This document shows, piece by piece, positions 11,753-21,600 of a stretch of 64,000 nucleotides of DNA; the stretch's first letter is position 1; the number at the start of each line of letters is the position of its first letter. The position numbers and the translations under genes were made by a program. Source of the DNA: Amphiduros pacificus (lineage: Eukaryota > Annelida > Polychaeta > Phyllodocida > Hesionidae); NCBI GenBank assembly GCA_949316495.1, contig OX439004.1, forward strand, positions 39,314,561 through 39,378,560, in the 5' to 3' direction. Under the pieces are notes generated by a model, which saw nothing but the letters and a program-made list of their open reading frames with translations, was not told the DNA's origin and did not search any database.

Positions 11753-14587
11753 ATGTCTCTGGTAAGCAGAAACAATTTCTTACAGAACTTGTTTGGATAT
11801 AATTTATTGTTCTTATACAGATATGGTAATTTCGGAGAGGGATCTTACGATATGTGTATTCAGATTTATAATGTTTGGTGAAATAAAAGCTCTGAATTCT
11901 CGGAAGTTGTTTGGACATTCCCAAATCAGCGTATCAATTCATATTTTTATGTTGATGTTTATTATGATTTGTTCTTATGCTTAGAATCCTATTCATCTAA
12001 AAGTTGGTTCTATATTATGGAATGAAAAAACATCTATACCTGAGCGCAATATATTATTATCATTAGGGTTGTTCTTAGTTTAAGCTCGGTATAAAAAGTC
12101 CAGAAGTCATTTACGGAAGTGGTCAGATTAGCTATGTCCTTCTACATCAATGATTGATTTCAGATGATATTCTCAACCAAAATATCATAGTATTTCCCCA
12201 TAACACTGAACCATTTTTGCGCAGACTAAACCTATGGATCCGGCTGCAGGAGCAGACCCCCGCATCCGTCTCAACAACATGACTGCTGATAGCCACAGGT
12301 TTAATCCCTGTAAGTATATATAGCAACAATATAGTTTCCTTTAAAGTGAGACATTTGTTTATCATTGACTCGTGTGTCTCATAATGAAGTGGACAAAACA
12401 AACACAAATATCAGCGTATCCGTGTTATTGCATTTGAGCGTGTTTTTACCCCTGCCCTTGCCAACCATCCTTAGCAACATGTCCCATTGTCTTGCCTCGT
12501 TTTGATATTTTGATAGCCACACGAGAATCGCGAGAATGATTTTTGGTCAGAATATTTACATTCTATTTTGACAATTGCGGTATATTATATTCAATTTATT
12601 TATTTATTTATGCAAAAACAACGTATAATACACAATAATTAAGTTCAAACATTATAGAGTATAACATAAATGTAATATAAAAAAGTCTTAAATATAATCA
12701 TTTTCCTGATTTCAAGCATGTTTTAACTGAAACTGTTTATTTCGTGTATAGTTGGCAAGAAGCCTAAGAAGCCCAAGCCTCACCATCCGGGTATTCCCAT
12801 ACGTGCCCGGATGCTGGAGTTCTGCTCCAACGTGCTCGGCCTTGATATCCCAGTCCTGTGCCAGTGGGCCAGGAACACTCTCGCCCAGGGCAAGTCTGCC
12901 CGGGAAGAGGAGGCCGTCCAACTGGTCAAGAAGCTACAGAAAGAACTGAGAAAAATAGCTAAATCCCAGAACAAAAAGCCAACCAGAGAACGTATGTTTT
13001 ATTCTACAGAACTCTTTTTTTTTTTAAATCCCAAAAAATGTTTGAAATATTTTAAATAATATCATCATTGTACTCATTCTCTTTGCTGCATATACTGCCC
13101 TTTGAGTTTCCCTGATCTGATGTTTGTGCGTGAATGATCATTGATTTATGATTGCTCTGATGTTTTTTGTTATCATCTTAACATGCAGGTCAGCAGAAGA
13201 TTCGCATTCTGAAGCTGGACATCTCTGAGGCTCAAGACAAGCTGAGAGAGGCTGAGATGATGAGTAAAGTTGATGACCTCGATCAGCAGATGATTAAACT
13301 GGAGACTGAACTTAAAGCTCTCGCGGCTCAAGCCCTGTCCTTGAAAGGCAAAGCAGGGCTGAGCGCTAAGGACAAGTCTTCTCGCGCCGCTCTTCTGCGG
13401 GACCTGCAGGTCAAGAAGACGGTCTACGAGGAACTCCTTAAGCAGAGAGAAGTGATACAGCCTCGTGTTATTGATATACAGCCAGAAACTGAACCAGAAC
13501 CAGAACCATCACAACGTGTCCATAACACGACCTCAGTCAAAGATGATCAGACTGTCAGCTGGCTGAAATATCAACAATCATCTTTTCAAGTAAGTACCTG
13601 ATCCAGTCATTTCTCAGCGGCGTATCTATCATCAAATCTAGTCAAATAAAAGTGTTATATAATTCTTAAAGTTTACATCAAGTAATTGTTTTGTTTTATA
13701 TTTTTAGAATGACGTAGATGAGTTTATAATGAATTCGCCTCTGAGCGTTGGACGTGGAGAGCGCTGTCACTATTCATACCACGCTTGCGGAGCGGACTGT
13801 GAGGGCATTGACCTTCCCGCCTTCTCTCCACCCGGTGCTGCAGGACAAACCAGGGACCAGATAGCCACCAAGGTGTCCCTCATGCACATGGCAGCAACAG
13901 GAGCCCTCGATGACACAGTAACCCAGGTACTGCATGGTAAGTCACTTAAACATGCTCTCCTCCTGATCACTGTGAAAGAATCAATACAATATGACTAAAA
14001 CATGCTCTCCTCCTTAACACTGTAAAATAACCAATACAATTTGACTAAAACATGCTCTCATCCTGAACACTGTGAAAAAACCAATACAATATGACTAAAA
14101 CATGCTCTCAACCTGAACACTGTAAAAAAACCAATACAATATGACTAAAACATGCTCTCCTCCTGAACACTGTAAAAAACCAATACAATATGACTAAAAC
14201 ATGCTCTCATCCTGAACACAATATGACTAAACTGTGATATCTTATTGCAATATCATTTGAGACACATTTTCACTCTGAATTTTAGATTCTGATCTGAAGT
14301 GGCGAGTGGATGTTCAGGGCAGGGCAGTGGTCATGCACCATGGACCTTACACCGACCTCGTGCTGGCAAAGAACCCGCAAGGACAGGCTCGCCCCGTGCT
14401 CCTCATGAGGAAGCAGTGCCAGGGCCGACACGTGACCTCCAGCCCCGAGGATACGATTATCAGCGCTCTGAAGGAGTTTGCCGCTGAAGGTCACAACCGG
14501 GGATGTGTTGGAGTAGCTTTCCTCGAGGAATCCCAGAGATATCACCATGCTGCCCTCGTTCTCAAAGCTCACTACTCACAGAAATAA
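11753..14587 (+). CDS. Uncharacterised coiled-coil protein, 421 residues, six exons
   Basis: Exons 11753-11761, 12225-12309, 12752-12991, 13189-13589, 13708-13936 and 14286-14587 (stop TAA). All introns are GT-AG and all phases agree (0,1,1,0,1). The start gives MSLTKPMDPAAGADP; a second in-frame ATG (MDPAAGADP) in exon 2 is an alternative. Order of regions: a Lys/Pro patch (KKPKKPKPHHPG) near residue 34; a helical segment (ARMLEFCSNVLGLDIPVLC); a charged coiled coil over about residues 85-205 (LVKKLQKELRKIAK, then LDQQMIKLETELKALAAQAL); an acidic Glu-Pro stretch; and a C-terminal part of about 175 residues with several Cys/His (CHYSYHACGADC, MHHGPYTDLVLAKNP, MRKQCQGRHV). No signal peptide or membrane segment is evident. 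I do not recognise the family. Coding sequence is clearly GC-richer than its introns. The gene model is solid; function is unknown. Confidence 0.88.
13946..14231 (+). repeat. Intronic minisatellite, 50-bp unit, ~5.5 copies
   Basis: Lies in the last intron of the 421-residue protein gene. The copies start at about 13946, 13996, 14046, 14096, 14146 and 14195 with the phrase TAAAACATGCTCTC and contain 'gaacactgtaaaaaaccaat'-like sequence. The array starts about 10 bp after the donor, so the donor-proximal intron is largely repeat. Confidence 0.95.
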
Positions 14588-14729
14588 TTTCTCTACAGAT
14601 TACTTTTGTTAATTTATTGTTAATTTATTGTTAATTTATTTATTATATAGTTTGGTTGAACTATCTGGAATCTAGTCAATGTACACATCATCATTTATAC
14701 AATTATAATGTAATATTATATACCGGTTC

Positions 14730-14735
14730 AATAAA
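14730..14735 (+). terminator. Poly(A) signal AATAAA
   Basis: The hexamer lies 143 bp after the TAA stop of the 421-residue protein gene, and no closer canonical hexamer was seen. It implies a short 3' UTR ending near 14750. Confidence 0.55.
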
Positions 14736-14876
14736 CAATTCACTCGGCCATAAAACAGAAAACTTTCTGTCTTTATATCATCTTTATAATAGTGAAACAG
14801 AAAAAACAAACTTGAAAAACAATCCTATTTACAGAGAAATATATTATGAGATACAACAGGCCTCATAATCCATTAA

Positions 14877-15312
14877 AGGGGGACTTTCACTCTAAATTCC
14901 TTTATATATATAGTATGGGGGATAATAAACTTGCAAATCGGACCTGCAATGATTATCATATTTCATAAAAAAAACATGTTATAACTTTGTTAATCCTGGT
15001 TCGATTGACTTGTTTTTTACACCAAAATATCATGTTCATGTTCTTCCAGACGCACAAATTATATAGTACGTCTATTCTAAGATTGAAAATCGCAACTATT
15101 TATTTTTTGTCTCGTTCCTCTTTGTTTACAAATTAGTTATGTAAGTAGATTAATATCCCACGATAACATCATACTTTTTTAAGCTACGATGAGCATTTGA
15201 ATGCGACATTTTCCTAAAAAAATTCACATTTGTAGAAAAAGATTCATGCTAAGTTTGGATTGTAATTCTCCCCCATGCCACAAAAAAGATTTAGAGAAGT
15301 GAAAGTCTCCCT
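14877..15312. mobile_element. TTAA-flanked MITE (piggyBac-like target)
   Basis: Inverted ends AGGGGGACTTTCACT (14877-14891) and AGTGAAAGTCTCCCT (15298-15312) differ at one base and stay similar further inward (CTCTAAA). Both sides are TTAA (14873-14876 and 15313-15316), the target duplication typical of piggyBac-type elements. The 436-bp interior is AT-rich and non-coding, so it is non-autonomous. It lies about 290 bp past the stop of the upstream gene. Confidence 0.85.
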
Positions 15313-15316
15313 TTAA

Positions 15317-15947
15317 GATTTACCTTGGAGCATAATGAATGGGGTTGTCACACCATAAGATCAGAGATGGAATGTGCGTTGCCGCCAAACCCTTGTGTCA
15401 AATGACGCCATATCAGCTGAAAACTGGAATTATATGACGTTATTCAAACTGTGACAAATTTGACTCATCATAGACTGGCTTTAGTTCAAGACTTATATCC
15501 CATGTAAATTGTACCCCTTTTCCCATTGATTATGAAAATATGAATTTTTCTACTCCAAATGTAGACGAATCTATAACGTTTCGGGCGTTTTGGAAATGTG
15601 AGTTAGGTCTGCATCATTTCCCCGATTCTCTTCACATAGCATTTGCCCAACAAAGTGATTAAACATTGAATGAAAATGTGCACAAAAAAGAGAAAGAGAT
15701 ATCCTGACAAACAAGTTTGAGTTTTACATTAACAATTAAATTTTTCTAATGGCCTGATGCTCAAATTGACACAAATCTATATTGCCCGAAATCCTAAATA
15801 AACTGTACAAAACTCATGAATATTGGAAGAACCCTCGTCTCAATACGAAGTACACATTATCTATAAAGGTTCTGTATTTTAACATTATGCTTGGCGCTAC
15901 TTCAGATATAAACTAGATATGTGTATTTCTGATGTAAAAATTGGCAG
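15317..15947. other. Intergenic, no gene seen
   Basis: Mixed-composition sequence with scattered TGACG motifs (about 15400-15450). No exon or repeat was recognised. Confidence 0.45.
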
Positions 15948-16071
15948 AGTTGATTTGCCAAACGGAGCAGTTGCTCATTCGGATGACTCGTCAGTTCCAA
16001 GAGGAAACACTGGCTGGTGCTGCCACCTCTCTGAAAGAAACTTTTAATTCAGTGGGAATTCAGGGCACATG
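15948..16071 (+). CDS. Orphan exon-like segment (40 open codons)
   Basis: An open segment is bounded by TTGGCAG| and CATG|GTGAGG. Read with two leading bases it gives LICQTEQLLIRMTRQFQEET and then LAGAATSLKETFNSVGIQGT, helical and protein-like rather than random, with a GC content above the flanks. Its entry phase would also fit after exon 5 of the upstream gene as an alternative to exon 6, but its own downstream partner is not visible and the polypyrimidine tract is weak. It could be a cassette exon, an exon of an unseen gene, or chance. Confidence 0.35.
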
Positions 16072-16149
16072 GTGAGGTCCAATCAGGTGATTCCCAAAGG
16101 GCATATTTAAACTGTCATTAAGAGAGTGTAAATATCAAAGGATCGGAGA

Positions 16150-17885
16150 GGAGTGTGGCAGACAGAAAGGGTAAATGTTATGGATATAGAAAGTACAGTG
16201 TCACAGAAAGTGGGTGAATGTCGAGGGATATGGGAAAGTAGAATGTCACAAAGAGAGGGTAAATGCTGAGGGAAATAGGAAAGTACAGTGTCATAGAGAG
16301 AGGGTAAATGCAGAGGGAAATAGGAAAGTACAGTGTCACAGAGAGAGGGTAAATGCAGAGGGAAATAGGAAAGTTCAGTGTCACAAAGAGAGGGTAAATG
16401 TCGAGGGAAATAGGAAAGTACAGTGTCACAGAGAGAGGGTAAATGTCGAGGGAAATAGGAAAGTACAGTGTCACAGAGAGAGGGTAAATGCAGAGGGAAT
16501 AGGAAAGTACAGTGTCACAGAGAGAGGGTAAATGCAGAGGGAAATAGGAAAGTTCAGTGTCACAAAGAGAGGGTAAATGCAGAGGGAAATAGGAAAGTTC
16601 AGTGTCACAAAGAGAGGGTAAATGCAGAGGGAATAGGAAAGTACAGTGTCACAGAGAGAGGGTAAATGCAGAGGGAAATAGGAAAGTTCAGTGTCACAAA
16701 GAGAGGGTAAATGCAGAGGGAAATAGGAAAGTACAGTGTCACAGAGAGAAGGTGAATGCAGAGGGAATAGGAAAGTTCAGTGTCACAAAGAGAAGGTAAA
16801 TGCAGAGGGAAATGGGAAAGTACAGTGTCACAGAGAGAAGGTAAATGCAGAGGGAATAGGAAAGTACAGTGTCACAGAGAGAGGGTAAATGCAGAGGGAA
16901 TAGGAAAGTACAGTGTCACAGAGAGAGGGTAAATGCAGAGGGAAATAGGAAAGTACAGTGTCACAGAGAGAGGGTAAATGCAGAGGGAAATAGGAAAGTA
17001 CAGTGTCACAGAGAGAGGGTAAATGCAGAGGGAAATAGGAAAGTACAGTGTCACAGAGAGAGGGTAAATGCAGAGGGAAATAGGAAAGTTCAGTGTCACA
17101 AAGAGAGGGTAAATGCAGAGGGAAATAGGAAAGTACAGTGTCACAAAGAGAGGGTAAATGCAGAGGGAAATAGGAAAGTACAGTGTCACAGAGAGAGGGT
17201 AAATGCAGAGGGAAATAGGAAAGTACAGTGTCACAGAGAGAGGGTAAATGCAGAGGGGAATAGGAAAGTACAGTGTCACACAGAGAGGGTAAATGCAGAG
17301 GGGAATAGGAAAGTACAGTGTCACACAGAGAGGGTAAATGCAGAGGGAAATAGGAAAGTACAGTGTCACACAGAGAGGGTAAATGCAGAGGGAAATAGGA
17401 AAGTACAGTGTCACAAAGAGAGGGTAAATGCAGAGGGAAATAGGAAAGTACAGTGTCACAGAGAGAGGGTAAATGCAGAGGGAAATAGGAAAGTACAGTG
17501 TCACAGAGAGAGAGGGTAAATGCAGAGGGAAATAGGAAAGTACAGTGTCACACAGAGAGGGTAAATGTCGAGGGAAATAGGAAAGTACAGTGTCACACAG
17601 AGAGGGTAAATGCAGAGGGAAATAGGAAAGTACAGTGTCACAGAGAGAGGGTAAATGCAGAGGGAAATAGGAAAGTACAGTGTCACACAGAGAGGGTAAA
17701 TGTCGAGGGAAATAGGAAAGTACAGTGTCACAAAGAGAGGGTAAATGCAGAGGGAGATAGGAAAGTACAGTGTCACAGAGAGAGGGTAAATGCAGAGGGA
17801 GATAGGAAAGTACAGTGTCACAAAGAGAGGGTAAATGCAGAGGGAAAGGTATATTTTCATATAGGAAGCGTAAATATCAAGGGAT
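16150..17885 (+). repeat. Minisatellite, 45-bp unit, ~37 copies
   Basis: The unit is made of AGGGTAAATGCAGAGGGAAA, TAGGAAAGTACAGTG and TCACAGAGAG. Internal copies are nearly identical; copies at both ends (16150-16260 and 17840-17885) are diverged. Some units are 44 bp, having lost one A. The plus strand is about 78% purine. The period is divisible by three, so both strands stay open over long stretches (plus: repeated NAEGNRKVQCHRERV; minus: repeated TLYFPISLCIYPLSV). No splice sites, start context or codon-position bias support translation. Confidence 0.97.
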
Positions 17886-20030
17886 GTAGGAAAGAATAGT
17901 TTCACAACAATTAATAGGAATAAAATGACACAGCAACAATTATAACGTTCCATCGAAGCGAATGAGGTAATTTGAACGTCAGAGGAATGGGGCACTTCGG
18001 AAACCACAGACATTAGGGAGGAAGAAAATGGGTGACAAAAGGTAAATAAAGATATTTCTCTGAAAGAGACAGTCCACGTGTTTTCAAGAAAGAAGCGTTT
18101 CTTTGGATGAATCGTGTTTTTCTTCTTTTTCTTGTTGGTTTGATCTTTGTGGCCTTTTGTGCTCATTGAATCTTTTTGTAAGGGTTCTTATTAATTGAAA
18201 TCATTATCTTTCAAGAAAACATGTGCAAAATATCTGCTATATATTTAATATAATAGGTCCGTTACCATGGAAGGAAATGAACGCTGCAAAGAAAGAGTGT
18301 GAAATGTGTTGTATATATAGATACTCATGGCACAAATCAATGTTTAATTAAAAGGCGTTATCTATTAATTGTATGGTAGATGTGCAAAATTGATGATGAT
18401 TATCCAATTCATTGGGGTTTTTTAATATAAATAAATCAGATGTATGAGAAAATCAGTATTCTTCGACAACTGGAAATGTTTACCCCTGATGGGGTACGCT
18501 GACTTGAGAATGACCGTTATTCATGAAAGGGGGAAATGGGTAAAAACCTTATTGAGACATTTCAGCGGGAAAAAATATTGAGATTGTTAACATTGGGTAA
18601 AAACAAGATGTTCTGATCGATAGGGATTTTTTTTATTCAAGGTTGTCGGAATCTAAATATGTATTGCTGATTAAAGGGGACATTCTTCAATATTTAATGA
18701 TTCACCCCTTGGTCGATTAGTGAACCATGACAACGAGAAATGTTAAGAACGGCGAAGGCATGCTGGAAATAAGATTCTTGACCAGTTTGCTGGATTTATA
18801 CACTTCAAATACTCTATATATCAGGAAATAATACTTCAAAAACTTGGGATACGGAAGGAAAAAAAGAAAGACAAATGGGAAAGAAAGAAAGACTGAATAT
18901 TTTATAAGCATTCTGGAAATCCCCGCATCCTTCCCACAACGCGGCCTGAATATTTGTGGTTCATCCCTGATAACACGTCTTTTTTAGCAAAACTTAGACG
19001 AAACCGTCACAAAGACAAACCCCAACTTTAAACTGACTTTATGGTGAATATCGGAAGATGTTCAAAGTAAAAATACAGTATATTCAAGGTAGAAAATGCG
19101 CGCACTTTTTTAGGCAAGATCGGGCCTCTCTGATTCCTCACAGAGAGGCGTAACAGTTGTTCATCGCATCTTTCTGTTAACCATTCTGCGCAAATAACAA
19201 GAATGGGGTAATCTGTAAGCGAATTATAAAGTTGGAATAATATCCATCAAAACAACTGACTAATCCAAATAAATGAATTCTGCTAAACAAAATCTGCCAT
19301 AAAACATAGAAAATAACAAAAAATAGTGGAAGTTCCAGCGGAACCCCTTTCCTGTGTTCAGTCCACACCTGTCTGGCGCACAGGTATGCTTCACACTCTA
19401 CACACGAGATGTGTACTTAGTTGTACTACAAAGTACTCAAGTGGAAAATTGTGATATGTCGTAAAAGCGCGCCAAAGACACAACTGTGCCGTGGAAAATT
19501 CCACGACTTGAGTTGTGTCGCCAACACAGTATCATCTGCGTCTGCGCCAGAGATAAGTTTAAAACATTATCACAGTTTCCTCTGTTTGAAATGGACAGGT
19601 GCCAAACATTTCTAGTGCATTTGTCCACTTTCTACGCATTAAAAATCAGTTTTACTGCTTAAAAATAAAGGTATTTTTACTTTAAATATAAATGCCTTAT
19701 TCAACAATTATCAATGTGATGCTAGATGAATTGGTCATATGCCGAACAAACTTTAAATCCAGATAGGTTTTTTGCTCAAATCTTAAAAAGAAGTGCATGT
19801 ACACGCCTGGATACCTATAGTATAATGTTATTCACATAAAAACATTTATCTTCAAAAATGTGTCCCATCTGTTTTAAATAAAAGGCGCACAGTCGTTAAA
19901 TTCCAAAATGTTCCACAAGCACAAAATATGAAAATGATGCAATGAGTACATACTAATGCATGGAGTCCCACACTAAGATAATGTCCCTTATGGAATGTAT
20001 CCCACTTTAAGCCAATAACTCTTTGATATA
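17886..20030. other. Intergenic, no gene seen
   Basis: AT-rich with a slightly GC-richer patch near 19450-19570. A perfect 9-bp inverted repeat GCCTCTCTG/CAGAGAGGC with an 8-base loop is at 19124-19149. No exon was recognised. Confidence 0.45.
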
Positions 20031-20255
20031 TCACACATTGAATATATCCCGCGTTGAGCATATCCCACATTGAGTATTTCCCAGTGAACATATCCCACAT
20101 TGAGCATATCACACTTTAGTATATCCCACATTGAGCATATCACACTTTAGTATACCCCACATTGAGCATATCCCACATTGAACATATCACACATTCCGGA
20201 TATACCACATTTAGCATTTCCCACATTGAGCATATCCAACTTTAATACATCCCAC

Positions 20256-20901
20256 CAGGGGCCCACCACTAAATGATATGCAAAAAGAGCCAATATGCAC
20301 ACTTTTCTGGCTGGCAGCTTGTAACTAATGCATTTCAATTCCAGCTGGTATGTTAACCAGCTGGGAACCTTTTTTTGTATGAATCGGCTGGCTTAAAATA
20401 CATTTGACATTTCAAAATGGCCTAGCTGACAGACTGATGAATTTAATTAAAGTATTGAGATTTTAACACCAACTGGTAATTTTGCCATTGAAAACCCCCC
20501 AAAAAATAAAGTATATTATATGAACACTATTTGACAAAGATTGTTCAAGCCTAATGATATTTCTACTGTAATTGGCTCATTTCTACTGTAATTGGCTCAT
20601 TACAGCTGAAATTTGGCTTTGACAAACATCCACGAACAAAGTTAACAGCTGTTAACTCCATACAAATTCTGAGCTGGTAAGTTTAACAGCTGGTAAAAAA
20701 TAACAGCTGACAGCCAAAATCCCAAAGTGTAGCTGGCTGTTATTTTTTAAAATATTCCCTTCTAGAAAATACTAAAAATGCATATTGGAAAAATTTTTTT
20801 TAGCTGAGTGATATGTTGTTCAAAATATTATATAACATACTCTGCCCAAGTTTCACATCTCTTTCTCAATGTTTAACGAAGTTGATAGTGGTGGGCCCCT
20901 G
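20256..20901. mobile_element. hAT-like MITE, 646 bp
   Basis: Perfect 16-bp terminal inverted repeats: CAGGGGCCCACCACTA (20256-20271) and TAGTGGTGGGCCCCTG (20886-20901). CAGGGG ends are typical of hAT elements. The flanks share TCCCAC (20250-20255 and 20902-20907). This may be a 6-bp target duplication, or part of a longer one blurred by the surrounding repeat; classic hAT duplications are 8 bp. The interior is non-coding, rich in CAGCTG-type phrases, and holds a 20-bp tandem duplication (TTTCTACTGTAATTGGCTCA) at about 20560-20600. Confidence 0.88.
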
Positions 20902-21119
20902 TCCCACATTGAGCAAATCCCACATTGAGATATTACACATTGAGCATATCCCACATTGAGTATGTTTCACATTGAACATATCGCACATTCCGGATATACC
21001 ACATTTAGCATTTCCCACATTGAGCATATCCAACTTTAATACATCCCACATTGATATATTCCACACTGAGCAAATCCCACATTGAGATAATACACATTGA
21101 GCATATCCCACATTCAGGA

Positions 21120-21435
21120 GGCCACGGACTGTGCCGCAGTTGTTTATTAGCACCAGTTCCTCTGTGGTGACCCAAAGGTCGTGGGTTCGAACCCCGGCTG
21201 TGCTGGGATTGAATTCATGATACAATTTCCCATATGAGCTGAGGCCCGTGCCAAAGGGTTAACCCGTTGTCCTTGTAAATCTGTGACCGGGTGGGTTGTC
21301 ATGTCAAGGACCTGCGACATGACAATCCAGTGAGGCAGCACTACATCTGCTACACTACAAGTAGGTCTCATCACGAAATGACTGAAATAATGTTGAAAGT
21401 GATGTAAAGCCCCAAATAAACAAATAAACAAATCA
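21120..21435 (+). mobile_element. tRNA-derived SINE with target-site duplications
   Basis: The head is tRNA-like, with an A-box-like GTGCCGCAGTTG region and an excellent B box GGTTCGAACCC (21184-21194). The body ends in GTTGAAAGTGATGTAAAGCC followed by a short CAAATAAA-type repeated tail, a 3' end style common in molluscan SINEs. Flanking direct repeats CACATTCAGGA (21109-21119 and 21436-21446) are a clean 11-bp target duplication, indicating LINE-mediated insertion. The identical flanks suggest a fairly recent insertion. Confidence 0.9.
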
Positions 21436-21600
21436 CACATTCAGGATATCATGAGCATTTCCCACGTTGAGCATATCCCGCATTGGGTAGTATATCCCTA
21501 ATTGGATAAATCCCAAGGTGAGCATATCTCATAGTGAGCATTTCCCACAGTGTGTATATCCTACACTGCATTCATGAGCATAACACATATTGAGCATAAC

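Larger units (their letters stand above)
20031..21600 (+). repeat. Composite 16-18 bp minisatellite, interrupted by two transposons
   Basis: Degenerate copies of CCCACATTGAGCATAT occupy about 20031-20255, 20902-21119 and 21436-21600. A MITE and a SINE lie between these blocks. A higher-order duplication is visible: 20174-20255 and 20968-21049 are 82 bp each with one mismatch. With the MITE removed, the higher-order period is about 142 bp. Confidence 0.9.

Noticed and set aside
12712-12974. Overlapping frames on both strands at exon 3 of the 421-residue protein gene
   Set aside because: Shadows of the real exon, which is defined by splice sites and phase.
16872-17519. Opposed ~210-codon frames in the 45-bp array
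   Set aside because: Both strands are open only because the unit length is a multiple of three. Some units are one base shorter and break the frame, and variants show no codon-position preference.
21130-21210. Functional tRNA gene in the second B-box region
   Set aside because: Target-site duplications and a SINE body with repeated tail surround it, so it is the tRNA-like head of a SINE.
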